A stretch of 64,000 nucleotides of DNA. Source: DASSUC01 sp035650075 (GTDB lineage Bacteria > Actinomycetota > Actinomycetes > Mycobacteriales > Micromonosporaceae). The position numbers and the translations under genes are program-made. Position 1 is the stretch's first letter, and each line of letters begins with the position of its first letter. The stretch covers positions 1 to 64,000 of the forward strand of contig DASRII010000496.1 in assembly GCA_035650075.1 (NCBI GenBank), read 5' to 3'. Below, piece by piece: positions 8,300-16,468 of this stretch. The notes under the pieces were generated by a model that had not been told where the DNA came from, made no database searches, and was given only the letters and a program-made list of their open reading frames with translations.

Positions 8300-9331
8300 T
8301 CATGACAGATCGAGGCTCTCGGCGAGCAGCCTCGCGACGACGTCGTGACCCTCGTCGTTGAGATGCCCGCGATCGACGAAAAGCCAGTCCGACGGATCTA
8401 CCGCCGCAGTGAGCAGGGGGTTCGTGTCGACGAACGGGACGCCCTTGCGCGCGCAGGCCGCGCCGAGAGCAGCCCCATAGGCGGCTCCGGTCTCGATGCT
8501 TCCGACCTCGCCGTAGCGCTCCTCCCAGGCCCCGTACTCGGAGAACTCATCGAACTCGTCGAACAGCAGCTTCTCCTGGGGGGCCGGCTCCTTTCGAAGC
8601 CAGGTGGCCAGTGGCTGCAGAACATAGCTCACCCGGGTGCCGGTCGCGCCGGCCATCACGAGCCAGCTGTCGAGGTGCCGCATCGTCAGGTCGACGGCGG
8701 CCTCGACCATGGTCGTCGGCGGCGGGGTCGGGGTTGGGGTCGGGTCCGGCGACTGTTTCGGCCCGGTCCGCCACCGCGGACCCTTGACCGGCTTCGCGTA
8801 CCGCTTCCGCAGTTCCTGCATCTTCTCGTAATACTCGTTGCAGAAGAAGAACGGGCCCTGTCCCAGGAGCTCCAAACCAGTGAGCTGCGCCATGACGAGG
8901 TTGTTGAAGCCGCTGAAGATGACGATCTCCTCGACCGGCGGAAGCAGGTGCCGGTAGAGCATGAACAGCATCAGCTCTTGGGTGGAGTTGAAGTACGGGG
9001 CGCCGAAGTTGAGCCAGGGCCGCGCCGGCGCGTGTTTCATCCAGAGCCGGGAGGGGAGCGTGGTCGCGTCACTCGTGGCGCCGTAGCTCAGAGCCCCCGA
9101 ACCTCCCACGAGCAGGCGCACCGGCCCGTCGAGCTGGTCCCCTCCTACCGACGCCTGGCCGGTCGGACCGTGGGACATCCGAAATCCGAACTGGTCGGTG
9201 TTGATAACGGCTGATCGGAAATTCGGCCGGTTGAAGTACATGAGATAGGGGACGTAGTTCGTTTCCCCGCGGTCCAGGAAATCGAGATAGTCGGAGGTCT
9301 GGGGCGTCAACAGCTTGCTCGGCCGTACCAC
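8300..9331 (-). CDS. SGNH/GDSL hydrolase-like protein
   Basis: The protein has 343 residues. A GGSGALSYGATSD block near residue 75-88 matches the nucleophile region of SGNH enzymes, with Ser after GG. FSGFNNL resembles the block with the catalytic Asn. The C-terminal VDRGHLNDEGH resembles the Asp-x-x-His pair. A Pro/Thr-rich low-complexity insert (SPDPTPTPTPPPT) lies mid-protein. I recall relatives annotated as 'inducer of phenazine A'-like, unverified. The GTG at 9331 follows AAGGAG. It is followed directly by the 40-residue basic ORF. Substrate unknown. Confidence 0.65.
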   Translation of the reverse strand: MVRPSKLLTPQTSDYLDFLDRGETNYVPYLMYFNRPNFRSAVINTDQFGFRMSHGPTGQASVGGDQLDGPVRLLVGGSGALSYGATSDATTLPSRLWMKHAPARPWLNFGAPYFNSTQELMLFMLYRHLLPPVEEIVIFSGFNNLVMAQLTGLELLGQGPFFFCNEYYEKMQELRKRYAKPVKGPRWRTGPKQSPDPTPTPTPPPTTMVEAAVDLTMRHLDSWLVMAGATGTRVSYVLQPLATWLRKEPAPQEKLLFDEFDEFSEYGAWEERYGEVGSIETGAAYGAALGAACARKGVPFVDTNPLLTAAVDPSDWLFVDRGHLNDEGHDVVARLLAESLDLS

Positions 9332-9747
9332 GATGGTCTTCTCCTTCGCTCGTCACCGTTCAACGCGACGTCGGCTTCGCACAGCGGGGGGAATGGTGCA
9401 CGGCAGTGCGGCAAGAACCGGCCGGACCTCCTGCCAAGAAAACTAGCGCCGTGCCATTGGAGGGCCGTGTCCCGTAAAAACGGCCCCGCCCCGCGCCGGC
9501 TGTCGCGGCACTCCTCGACGAGGGGTTTGCCTACGCCCGGCTCGATGGTCCGCGAAGCGCGCCGGCCGCCGCGTCGCCGGTTCACGTGACTGCGCTGGGA
9601 CAGCCGGCGCTACGTACGGTCGATTGCGTTCACGAGCGACGAGCGGCATTCACCCGGGTCGAACCGCCTCACGGATCGGGCCCGTTGACGGCAGCCGGCA
9701 GGCGTGCCCGGCTACGTCGAAGAGTACTCAGGAAGGGTGATGGTGAA
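9332..9747. other. Intergenic region between divergent genes, containing repeat R2
   Basis: This 416-bp gap separates the leftward SGNH gene from the rightward biosynthetic operon, so promoters for both must lie here. A TTGACG at 9685 could be a -35 element, but no -10 sits at the right distance. Apart from repeat copy R2 I see no ORF with protein-like content on either strand. Confidence 0.4.
9429..9488. repeat. Repeat copy R2 (about 60 bp), related to 855-916
   Basis: Second copy of the repeat, with CTGCCAAGAAAA, CTAGCGCC and GTGTCCCGTAAAAACGG. It has the same orientation as R1 and lies 8.57 kb to the right. It lies about 100 bp upstream of the SGNH-like gene start. See R1 for possible meanings. 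Confidence 0.55.
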
Positions 9748-10779
9748 ATGATCGAGCGCGAGCCCCGACGGTTGTGGCGCAACAGCCCGGCCGACGCCAT
9801 CATGCTCGGGCTCAGCATCGCGCAGTTCGCCGGGACGATCGCGTTGGCCGCGCTGACGCCGGACGGGCTGTGGCCGCGGCTCGGCTCGGCGATCCTGGTC
9901 ACCGCCATGATCACGTACTCGGTGCTCATAGTCAACCACATGTTCGTGCACCAGCCCTGGTTCGCCGACGACCGGCTGAACGCGGCCGTGTCGTTGGTGA
10001 TCTCGGCGAACATCGCGCAGTCGGCGCAGGTGTACCACCTGAGCCACGTCCGCAACCACCACCGGTACAACAACGACCGCAAGCGCAACGGGATCACCGC
10101 CGATCTCAGCTCCACCTACCGGTACAGCCGGGACGACGAGCAAGCCCCGCTCTGGCGGTACCTGGCCTACAGCCTCGCCGCCTCGATCCAGGAGTTCGCG
10201 GGCACCTGGGCGTCCCTGCGCCGGTTGTGCGGCGTCGGCCCCCGGGAGACCACGCTGCGAGGGCTGGCCTCCCGGCACCCGGGCCGGCGCGCGGCCGAGT
10301 TCGCCCAGATCCGCTACGACCGCCTGGCACAGCTGACTTTCACCGTGCTGCTCGCCGTCCTCTCTTGGCAGTGGGTACTGCTGTGCTACCTGCCGTCGGT
10401 GGCAATCGCATTCACCTTGGTCAACGTCCAGAACTACTACCGACACTTCGGCGCGGAGCCGGACAGCCGGTACGCGAACTCCGTGAGCTACTACGGCCGG
10501 CTGTACAACTTGCTGACCTTCAACGACGGATACCACCAGGAGCACCATCTGCGCCCCACGACGCACTGGACCCGGCTTCCCGAGGTCGCGGCGCAGTATC
10601 AGCAGCGGCTCGACGAGGCCGGTCGTGTCGTGTCCCCGGTGCCACCCCTGGTCGGCTTCCTGGACACCGGTCGCATTGGTCGCATTGCCGAGCGCTCCTC
10701 AGCGACCCGCCCCACCCGGATGAGCCGGGCAGACGTCGAGGAGGGAGCGGTACGTGAGGAATCTCGGCACGCCGGATGA
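9748..10779 (+). CDS. Membrane fatty-acid-desaturase-type di-iron enzyme
   Basis: The 343-residue protein has hydrophobic segments near residues 10-60 and 190-220. It carries the three histidine boxes of the desaturase/hydroxylase superfamily: HMFVH (~64), HVRNHH (~101-106) and HQEHH (~263). These would bind two iron ions to oxidise an unactivated C-H bond. The ATG at 9748 has GGAAGGG upstream. It opens the rightward biosynthetic operon and its 3' end overlaps the next gene by 26 bp. It therefore likely tailors a building block or the peptide product. Fatty-acid desaturation is the family default but is not required by the context. Confidence 0.8.
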   Translation: MIEREPRRLWRNSPADAIMLGLSIAQFAGTIALAALTPDGLWPRLGSAILVTAMITYSVLIVNHMFVHQPWFADDRLNAAVSLVISANIAQSAQVYHLSHVRNHHRYNNDRKRNGITADLSSTYRYSRDDEQAPLWRYLAYSLAASIQEFAGTWASLRRLCGVGPRETTLRGLASRHPGRRAAEFAQIRYDRLAQLTFTVLLAVLSWQWVLLCYLPSVAIAFTLVNVQNYYRHFGAEPDSRYANSVSYYGRLYNLLTFNDGYHQEHHLRPTTHWTRLPEVAAQYQQRLDEAGRVVSPVPPLVGFLDTGRIGRIAERSSATRPTRMSRADVEEGAVREESRHAG

Positions 10780-12544
10780 GCCGTACGACGTGATCGGGCT
10801 GGGCTTCGGGCCGTCGAACATCGCGCTCGCGATCGCCGCCCAGGAGATCGCGCCGGATCGCAGCTGCCTGTTCCTGGAGCGCTCGCCGGACACGCGGTGG
10901 CACGAGGGCATGCTGATCGACGGCGCGCGGATGCAGATCTCGTTCCTCAAGGACCTGGTGTCCCTGCGGAACCTCGCCAGCCCGTTCACCTTCCTCCAGT
11001 ACGAGAAGGCCAAGGGGCGGCTGGAGAAGTTTGTGAACCTGGCCGAGTTCCGGCCGACCCGGCTGGAGTTCCAGGACTACCTGCGGTGGGTCGCCGGACA
11101 GTTCGCCGGCATGGTGCGCTACCGCTCCGCGGTCAGCGCGGTGACGCCGGTTCGCGACGAGGACGGCGTACTGTCGCTGTTCCGGGTGACCGCGACCGAC
11201 ACCGCGGACGGTGAGGTCGTCGAGTACTACGCCCGCAACGTGGTGCACGCGCTCGGCGGCGTGCCCCGCGTGCCGGACGCGGTGACGCTCGGCCCGATCG
11301 TGGTGCACTCCAGCTTCTTCCTGTCCACGTTCCCCGGGACGTTCACCGACCACGACCGGGAGTGGGAGTTCGCGGTCGCCGGTGACGGGCAGAGCGCCGG
11401 CGAGATCACCCACTACCTGCTGGACCGGTACCGCAACGCCCGCGTCCACCTGGTCCTGCCCGGGTACTCGCTGCGCGCCACCGACAACAACCCGTTCGCG
11501 AACGAGCAGTTCTTCGAGGCCAACGCCGACGACTTCTACTCCCGGAACGAGGCGAACCGGCGTGACTACGCCGCCAGCCTTCGGACCACCAACTACGGCG
11601 TGGTGGAGGCGGGTTTTCTCGACGACCTGTACCGGCTGATCTACGCCGACGAGGTCCGCGGCCGTACCCGGCTCGTGGTGCACGACGGCTCCCGGCTGAC
11701 CCGGGCCGGGACCAACGGCACGGGCATCCGGATCGGGGTCGACAGCCGCTTCGGCGGCGGGTCCCACATGCTCTGTGTCGACGGCCTGGTGTTGGCCACC
11801 GGGTACCGGCGCGAACTGGACCCGGTGATGTACCGCGACGTCCTGCCCTACCTGGACACCGACGGCAACGGCCGGCCGGTGGTCTCCCGGGACCACCGGG
11901 TGCGTACCACCGAGGAGCTGACCTGCGGCCTGTACGTGCAGGGCTTCGCCGAGGCGACGCACGGGCTCGGCGACACGCTGCTGTCGCTGCTGCCCTTCCG
12001 GTCCAAGCAGATCATCACGGCCATCGCCAAGGACGGTGGGTCGCTGGCCCGCGCGTTCCCGGCGCGGCACGACGCCGGGCCGGACGCCGCGACGCTGGTG
12101 GCGCTGATCGATCGGTGCGGCTCCGGCACGCTGGTGAGCGCCGGTCCGGGGGAGTTCCCGGTCGCCACCCGGCTGCCGCTGGTGCTGGATCGCGACCGGG
12201 GTCACCACGGCGTCCTGTTCGGCCTGCTCGACCGGACCGATCCGCAGCTACCGCTGCTGGACGGCGGCAAGGTGCTGGCGGTGTTCCAGCCGGACGCGGC
12301 GCCGCCCGGTGAGCCGTCAAACGGGCACTCGATGTCGATCGACGTCCGCGGGTGTGCCCGGCTGGTGACCGACTCCGACCGGCTCGTAGCACATCTGGCT
12401 CGGCTCGACCCAGCGGATTCCCGGCCGGCCGCACGCGCCGTCGGCTCGGTCGGGGTCGAGATCGAGATCGAGGCGCTGTCCGGCCGGTTCCCCCTGTCAC
12501 CGGAGCTGCACGCAGTCCGGACCGAGAGCGAGAGGCAGTCATGA
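10754..12544 (+). CDS. L-ornithine N5-hydroxylase (KtzI type) fused to a degenerate PaiB/KtzT-like domain
   Basis: Residues 1-~430 are an SidA/PvdA/KtzI-type flavin monooxygenase: FAD motif GLGFGPSNIALAI, NADPH motif GDGQSAGEI, and the C-terminal LATGYRREL. Residues ~440-596 are a second domain of the PaiB/FMN-binding split-barrel family (TLVSAGPGEFPVATRLPLVL, VLAVFQPDA). KtzT-type piperazate synthases belong to this family. The fused domain reads GLLDRTDP where the intact synthase at 25327-26010 has GHLNRANP, and GRFPLSP instead of ALFKLSQ. A heme-ligand candidate His and a conserved Lys are therefore gone. The GTG at 10754 follows GAGGAGGGAG. Predicted role: make N5-hydroxyornithine for piperazate; the tail may be structural. 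Confidence 0.85.
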   Translation: MRNLGTPDEPYDVIGLGFGPSNIALAIAAQEIAPDRSCLFLERSPDTRWHEGMLIDGARMQISFLKDLVSLRNLASPFTFLQYEKAKGRLEKFVNLAEFRPTRLEFQDYLRWVAGQFAGMVRYRSAVSAVTPVRDEDGVLSLFRVTATDTADGEVVEYYARNVVHALGGVPRVPDAVTLGPIVVHSSFFLSTFPGTFTDHDREWEFAVAGDGQSAGEITHYLLDRYRNARVHLVLPGYSLRATDNNPFANEQFFEANADDFYSRNEANRRDYAASLRTTNYGVVEAGFLDDLYRLIYADEVRGRTRLVVHDGSRLTRAGTNGTGIRIGVDSRFGGGSHMLCVDGLVLATGYRRELDPVMYRDVLPYLDTDGNGRPVVSRDHRVRTTEELTCGLYVQGFAEATHGLGDTLLSLLPFRSKQIITAIAKDGGSLARAFPARHDAGPDAATLVALIDRCGSGTLVSAGPGEFPVATRLPLVLDRDRGHHGVLFGLLDRTDPQLPLLDGGKVLAVFQPDAAPPGEPSNGHSMSIDVRGCARLVTDSDRLVAHLARLDPADSRPAARAVGSVGVEIEIEALSGRFPLSPELHAVRTESERQS

Positions 12545-12768
12545 TCGACACCGACGAGATGTACGTGATCGTGCGCAACGACGAGGAGCAGTACTCGATC
12601 TGGCGGTCGGGCCGACCGGTACCGGCCGGGTGGGAGCCGGTTGGCGAGCCGGCGTCCCGGGAGGACTGTCTAGCGCGCATCGGCGAGCTGTGGACGGACA
12701 TGCGCCCGGCCAGCCTGCGGGCCGCCATGAGCGCCTCCGCTGAGGAGCAAAGGACGCACAGCGGCTGA
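12541..12768 (+). CDS. mbtH: MbtH-like NRPS chaperone
   Basis: A 75-residue protein with the full MbtH signature: ND-E-QYS-W (YVIVRNDEEQYSIW), PAGWEPVGE, CLARIGELWTDMRPASL. MbtH proteins bind adenylation domains and keep them soluble and active. The start overlaps the preceding stop in ATGA. In this operon it probably serves the adenylation domains of the NRPS at 16469-21472 and possibly the stand-alone ones. Call is firm. Confidence 0.97.
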   Translation: MIDTDEMYVIVRNDEEQYSIWRSGRPVPAGWEPVGEPASREDCLARIGELWTDMRPASLRAAMSASAEEQRTHSG

Positions 12769-12850
12769 GCCAGAGGACGCGACCGGGTTTCCAGTCAGCG
12801 GCTCATTTCCACTGAGCAGCAATGACGACAGCGAATGATGGGAAGGTGCG

Positions 12851-14644
12851 ATGGCGGATCAGAAAACGGCCGCGCGGCCCAACCTCCTGCGCGGGTCGCG
12901 CACGTTGCTGCTCGCCGCCTTCCGCACCCATCCGGGTCCAATGAGCTTGGGACTGGCCGCCGCGATGCTTTACGGAGCGGGTCTGGTCGTCTGGTCCGTC
13001 GCGCTCGGCGAGCTGGTCAGCCACGTGGTGATACCGAGGTTCGACGCCGGCCAGGCGGCCACCGGCACCGCCCTCGCCGTGGTCCTGGTCGTGCTCGCGA
13101 TCGGCGTGGTCAGGGGCACGGCAGGGCTGATCCTGCGATGCACCACCACCGCGACCCGGGCCCGGTTCGACGCCAGCCTGCGGGAGGCCGTGGTCGAGCG
13201 GTACGACGCGCTGCCGATGGCCTACCACCGGACCCACCCGACCGGCGAGAAGCTGGCGCACGTCACCACCGACCCGGAGGCGGCCGCGGACCTGCCGGCC
13301 CGAATGCCGCAGGTACTCGGCATGTTCCTGATGTTCCTGGTCGCCGCCGGCTGGATGCTGGCGGTGGACCCGATCCTGGCAGTGATCGGCGTTGCCACGA
13401 TCCCGGCGCTGTTGCTAGTCAACTTCGCGTACCAGAAACAGACCGGAGGGCCTGCCGCGGAGGCCCAGCAGCGGCTGGGGCGGGTGACCGCAGTCGCCCA
13501 CGAGAGCTTCGACGGCGCGTTCCTGGTGAAGACGCTCGGCCGGGACCGCGCCGAGCGGGATCGGTTCGCCGCCGAATCGGTCCGGCTCCGCGATGCGAAG
13601 ATCAAGCTGTCCGTTCGGGAATGGCTGATGGACACGCTGGTCGATCTGATCCCGACCGCCGCGTCGCTGGTCATACTGGTGGTCGGGGCGTGGCGGGTGA
13701 ACAGCGGCGCGATCACGGTCGGCCCCCTGGTCAGCTTCGTCAACCTGTTCGCCCTGCTGGCGGTGCCGCTGAGCTATATCGGCAACGTGCTGGCCCACGT
13801 GCCACACGTGCTGGCCGGGTACAGCCGGGTCCAGAAGGTGCTCGGCGAGACGCCACCGCCGGCTGTGGTGGATCCGCAGCCGCTGCCGGACGGTCCGCTC
13901 GACCTGCGTGTCCGCGGTCTCGGCTTCGCCTACCCGGACGGCCCGCCAGTGCTGTCCGACGTGAGCTTCGACGTCCCGGCCGGCGCGACAGTCGCGATAG
14001 CCGGCAGCACCGGGTCGGGCAAGAGCACACTGCTGCTGGCGCTGGCCGGCCTGCTGCCCCCGACCAGCGGCACGGTACTGCTGAACGGGGTCGACCTGTA
14101 CCGGGTCGCCGCCGCCGACCGGGCGGCGGCCTGCGCGGCGGTCTTCCAGGAGCCGTTCCTGTTCGCCGGCACGTTGGCCGAGAATCTTCTGCTCGATTTC
14201 GACTCCACCGGCGCGAACGCCGACCGGGAGCGGCTGGACGAGGCGCTCCGCCTGGCCCGGGCCACCCCCCTGGTGCAGGAGCAGCCGGACGGGCTGGCGA
14301 CCCGGGTCGGCGAGCGCGGGGTGACGCTCTCCGGCGGTGAACGACAACGCATCGCGCTGGCCCGGGCGCTGGTCCGCCGGCCACGGCTGCTCCTGCTGGA
14401 CGAGGCGACGTCAGCCGTTGACGCCACCACCCGGCAGGAGATCATGAGCGGCCTCGCGACGAGCCTGCCGTCCACCACCACGATCGTCGTCACCAGCAGC
14501 GCTGCGACGCTGGCCCTCGCCGACGCGGTCGTCTACCTCGACTGCGGCCGGGTGGCCGGCGTCGGCACCCACGCGGACCTGCTGGGGATCGACGGCTACG
14601 ACCGGCTGATCCGGGCCTACGAGCGAGAGCGGGTGTCGGCATGA
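12851..14644 (+). CDS. ABC exporter half-transporter (membrane plus ATPase) 1
   Basis: The 597-residue protein has an N-terminal six-helix membrane domain (residues ~1-310) and a C-terminal ATPase. Walker A is GSTGSGKST (~385), the signature is LSGGERQR (~493) and Walker B is LLLLDEATS (~515). The switch region lacks a clear His (VVTSSAATLAL), unlike its partner, so this may be the non-canonical half of a heterodimer. Its stop overlaps the next start (ATGA). It probably exports the peptide product. Confidence 0.93.
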   Translation: MADQKTAARPNLLRGSRTLLLAAFRTHPGPMSLGLAAAMLYGAGLVVWSVALGELVSHVVIPRFDAGQAATGTALAVVLVVLAIGVVRGTAGLILRCTTTATRARFDASLREAVVERYDALPMAYHRTHPTGEKLAHVTTDPEAAADLPARMPQVLGMFLMFLVAAGWMLAVDPILAVIGVATIPALLLVNFAYQKQTGGPAAEAQQRLGRVTAVAHESFDGAFLVKTLGRDRAERDRFAAESVRLRDAKIKLSVREWLMDTLVDLIPTAASLVILVVGAWRVNSGAITVGPLVSFVNLFALLAVPLSYIGNVLAHVPHVLAGYSRVQKVLGETPPPAVVDPQPLPDGPLDLRVRGLGFAYPDGPPVLSDVSFDVPAGATVAIAGSTGSGKSTLLLALAGLLPPTSGTVLLNGVDLYRVAAADRAAACAAVFQEPFLFAGTLAENLLLDFDSTGANADRERLDEALRLARATPLVQEQPDGLATRVGERGVTLSGGERQRIALARALVRRPRLLLLDEATSAVDATTRQEIMSGLATSLPSTTTIVVTSSAATLALADAVVYLDCGRVAGVGTHADLLGIDGYDRLIRAYERERVSA

Positions 14645-16434
14645 GTGCGGTTCCGGCCGACCCCGACAGTGTGACCGGATCGACGCTCGCGGTGCTTCGC
14701 CGCGGCCTCACCTCCATCCCGGAGATCCGCGACGGCCTGGCCCTGACGCTCGTCCTCGCTCTGGTCGGCGGGTTCGGCCGGCTGGCCATACCGGTCCTCA
14801 TCCAGCAGCTCATCGACCGGGGACTCAGCGCCGGACACATCGACGCTGGCCAACTGGTTCGCCTGGGCGCGCTGGCGGCGGTGGCGGTGGTAGGCACCGC
14901 CCTGATCAACTGGGTGAGCCTGGTGCGCCTCGCGGTCGCCAGCGAGCGCGCGCTGTGCGGGCTGCGGGTCCGCGCCTTCGGCCACGTACACCGGCTCAGC
15001 GTGGCGTACCACTCGGCCGAGGCGCGCGGGAAGCTGGTGTCCCGGGTGACCTCCGACGTCGAGACCCTCAGCCAGTTCCTGCAGTGGGGCGGCGTCGCCT
15101 GGGTGGTGAACGGCGCCGCCATGCTGGCTGCCCTCGCCGGCATGGCGTTCTACGACGTCTGGCTGATGCTGGTCACGGTTGCGCTGACTGTGCCACTGGT
15201 CGTCCTCATCTACGTGCTGACCAGGCGCCTCGGCGCCGCGCATTCCGCCGTCCGGGGCCGCGTCGCCGATCTGCTCACGGTGATCTCGGAGACGATCCAA
15301 GGCGCGGCCGTCATCCGCGCCTACGGCATCACGACGCCGAGCCTGCGGCGGACCACGGCGACCATCCACCGGTGGCGGGACACGAAAGCCCGCGCCGGTT
15401 ATCTGGGCAGCGTGATGTTCTCCCTCGCCGAGCTGTTCTTCGCGATCGTGATGGTCGGCGTCGTCGCAGTGGGCCTGGCGATCGGCCCGTCGAGCGGGCA
15501 CACCGCCGGCGAGCTGGTCGCGTTCCTCCTGCTGGTGACCCTGTTCCTGGGGCCGGTCGGGCAGTTCACCCAGGTCATCGACTTCACGCAGAATGCCGTC
15601 GCGGGCTGGCGACGGGTGCTGGCGCTGCTGGACATAGTCGAGGACGTCGCCGAGCCGGTCGACGGCCGGCAGCTGCCGGCCAGCCCGCCGGCGGTGGTCG
15701 TGCGGAATGTCACCTTCGGCTACCCGGACGCCGGCACGACCCTGACCGACGTGTCGTTCGAGGTGCCGGCCGGTCGCCAGGTCGTGCTTGTCGGCGCCAC
15801 CGGATCGGGCAAGACGACGCTGACGAAGCTGATCGCCCGGCTGGCCGATCCCGACCGGGGCCGCATCCTGATCGGCGGCGTGGACGTGCGGGAGATCGCG
15901 ACCGAGTCGCTGCGCTCGCGCGTGGTGGTCGTGCCGCAGGAACCGTTCCTTTTCGACACGACGGTCGAGGAAAACGTCCGGTACGGGCGGCCGTCCGCCA
16001 CCCGTACCGACATCGAGCACGCCTTCCACGAGCTGGGCGCGGCAGCGTTCCTCGGCACCCTGCCGCGCGGCCTGGACACCCCGGTCGGGCAGCGGGGCGA
16101 GAGCCTGTCCGCGGGCGAGCGGCAGCTGGTCGCGCTGGCCCGCGCGCACCTGGCCAACCCGGCCTGCCTGATCCTCGACGAGGCGACCTCGGCCGTGGAC
16201 CCGCGGATCGAGCTGACGCTCATCGAGGCGTTGCGCCGGCTCACCGCGGGCCGCACGTCGGTGACCGTCGCGCACCGGCTGGCCGCCGCCGAACGGGCCG
16301 ACGAGGTGATCGTGCTCGACGGCGGCCGGCTGGTGGAACGCGGCCGGCACGACGAGCTGGTCGCTGCGGGCGGCGTCTACGCCGGCCTGTACCACAGCTG
16401 GCGGCAAGCCACGGTCGACTGCGCGGTCGCCTGA
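14641..16434 (+). CDS. ABC exporter half-transporter (membrane plus ATPase) 2
   Basis: Also 597 residues and of the same layout: membrane domain to about residue 320, Walker A GATGSGKTT (~385), signature LSAGERQL (~488), Walker B CLILDEATS and an intact switch His (SVTVAHRLAA). It is translationally coupled to the previous half-transporter. The matched lengths and the pairing suggest a heterodimeric exporter placed just before the NRPS genes. Confidence 0.93.
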   Translation: MSAVPADPDSVTGSTLAVLRRGLTSIPEIRDGLALTLVLALVGGFGRLAIPVLIQQLIDRGLSAGHIDAGQLVRLGALAAVAVVGTALINWVSLVRLAVASERALCGLRVRAFGHVHRLSVAYHSAEARGKLVSRVTSDVETLSQFLQWGGVAWVVNGAAMLAALAGMAFYDVWLMLVTVALTVPLVVLIYVLTRRLGAAHSAVRGRVADLLTVISETIQGAAVIRAYGITTPSLRRTTATIHRWRDTKARAGYLGSVMFSLAELFFAIVMVGVVAVGLAIGPSSGHTAGELVAFLLLVTLFLGPVGQFTQVIDFTQNAVAGWRRVLALLDIVEDVAEPVDGRQLPASPPAVVVRNVTFGYPDAGTTLTDVSFEVPAGRQVVLVGATGSGKTTLTKLIARLADPDRGRILIGGVDVREIATESLRSRVVVVPQEPFLFDTTVEENVRYGRPSATRTDIEHAFHELGAAAFLGTLPRGLDTPVGQRGESLSAGERQLVALARAHLANPACLILDEATSAVDPRIELTLIEALRRLTAGRTSVTVAHRLAAAERADEVIVLDGGRLVERGRHDELVAAGGVYAGLYHSWRQATVDCAVA

Positions 16435-16468
16435 TTTCTTTGAACACAGATTTGGAGGTTGGCGATCG

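Noticed and set aside
8029..8361. Rightward 110-residue ORF with a good upstream purine run
   Set aside because: The translation is Arg/Ser-rich without structure, and it runs antisense through the better-supported 40-residue ORF and the SGNH gene end.
12835..14340. Large alternative-frame ORFs over the ABC and NRPS genes
   Set aside because: They are Arg/Gly/Pro-rich shadows with no domains; the chosen frames have full Walker or NRPS motifs.
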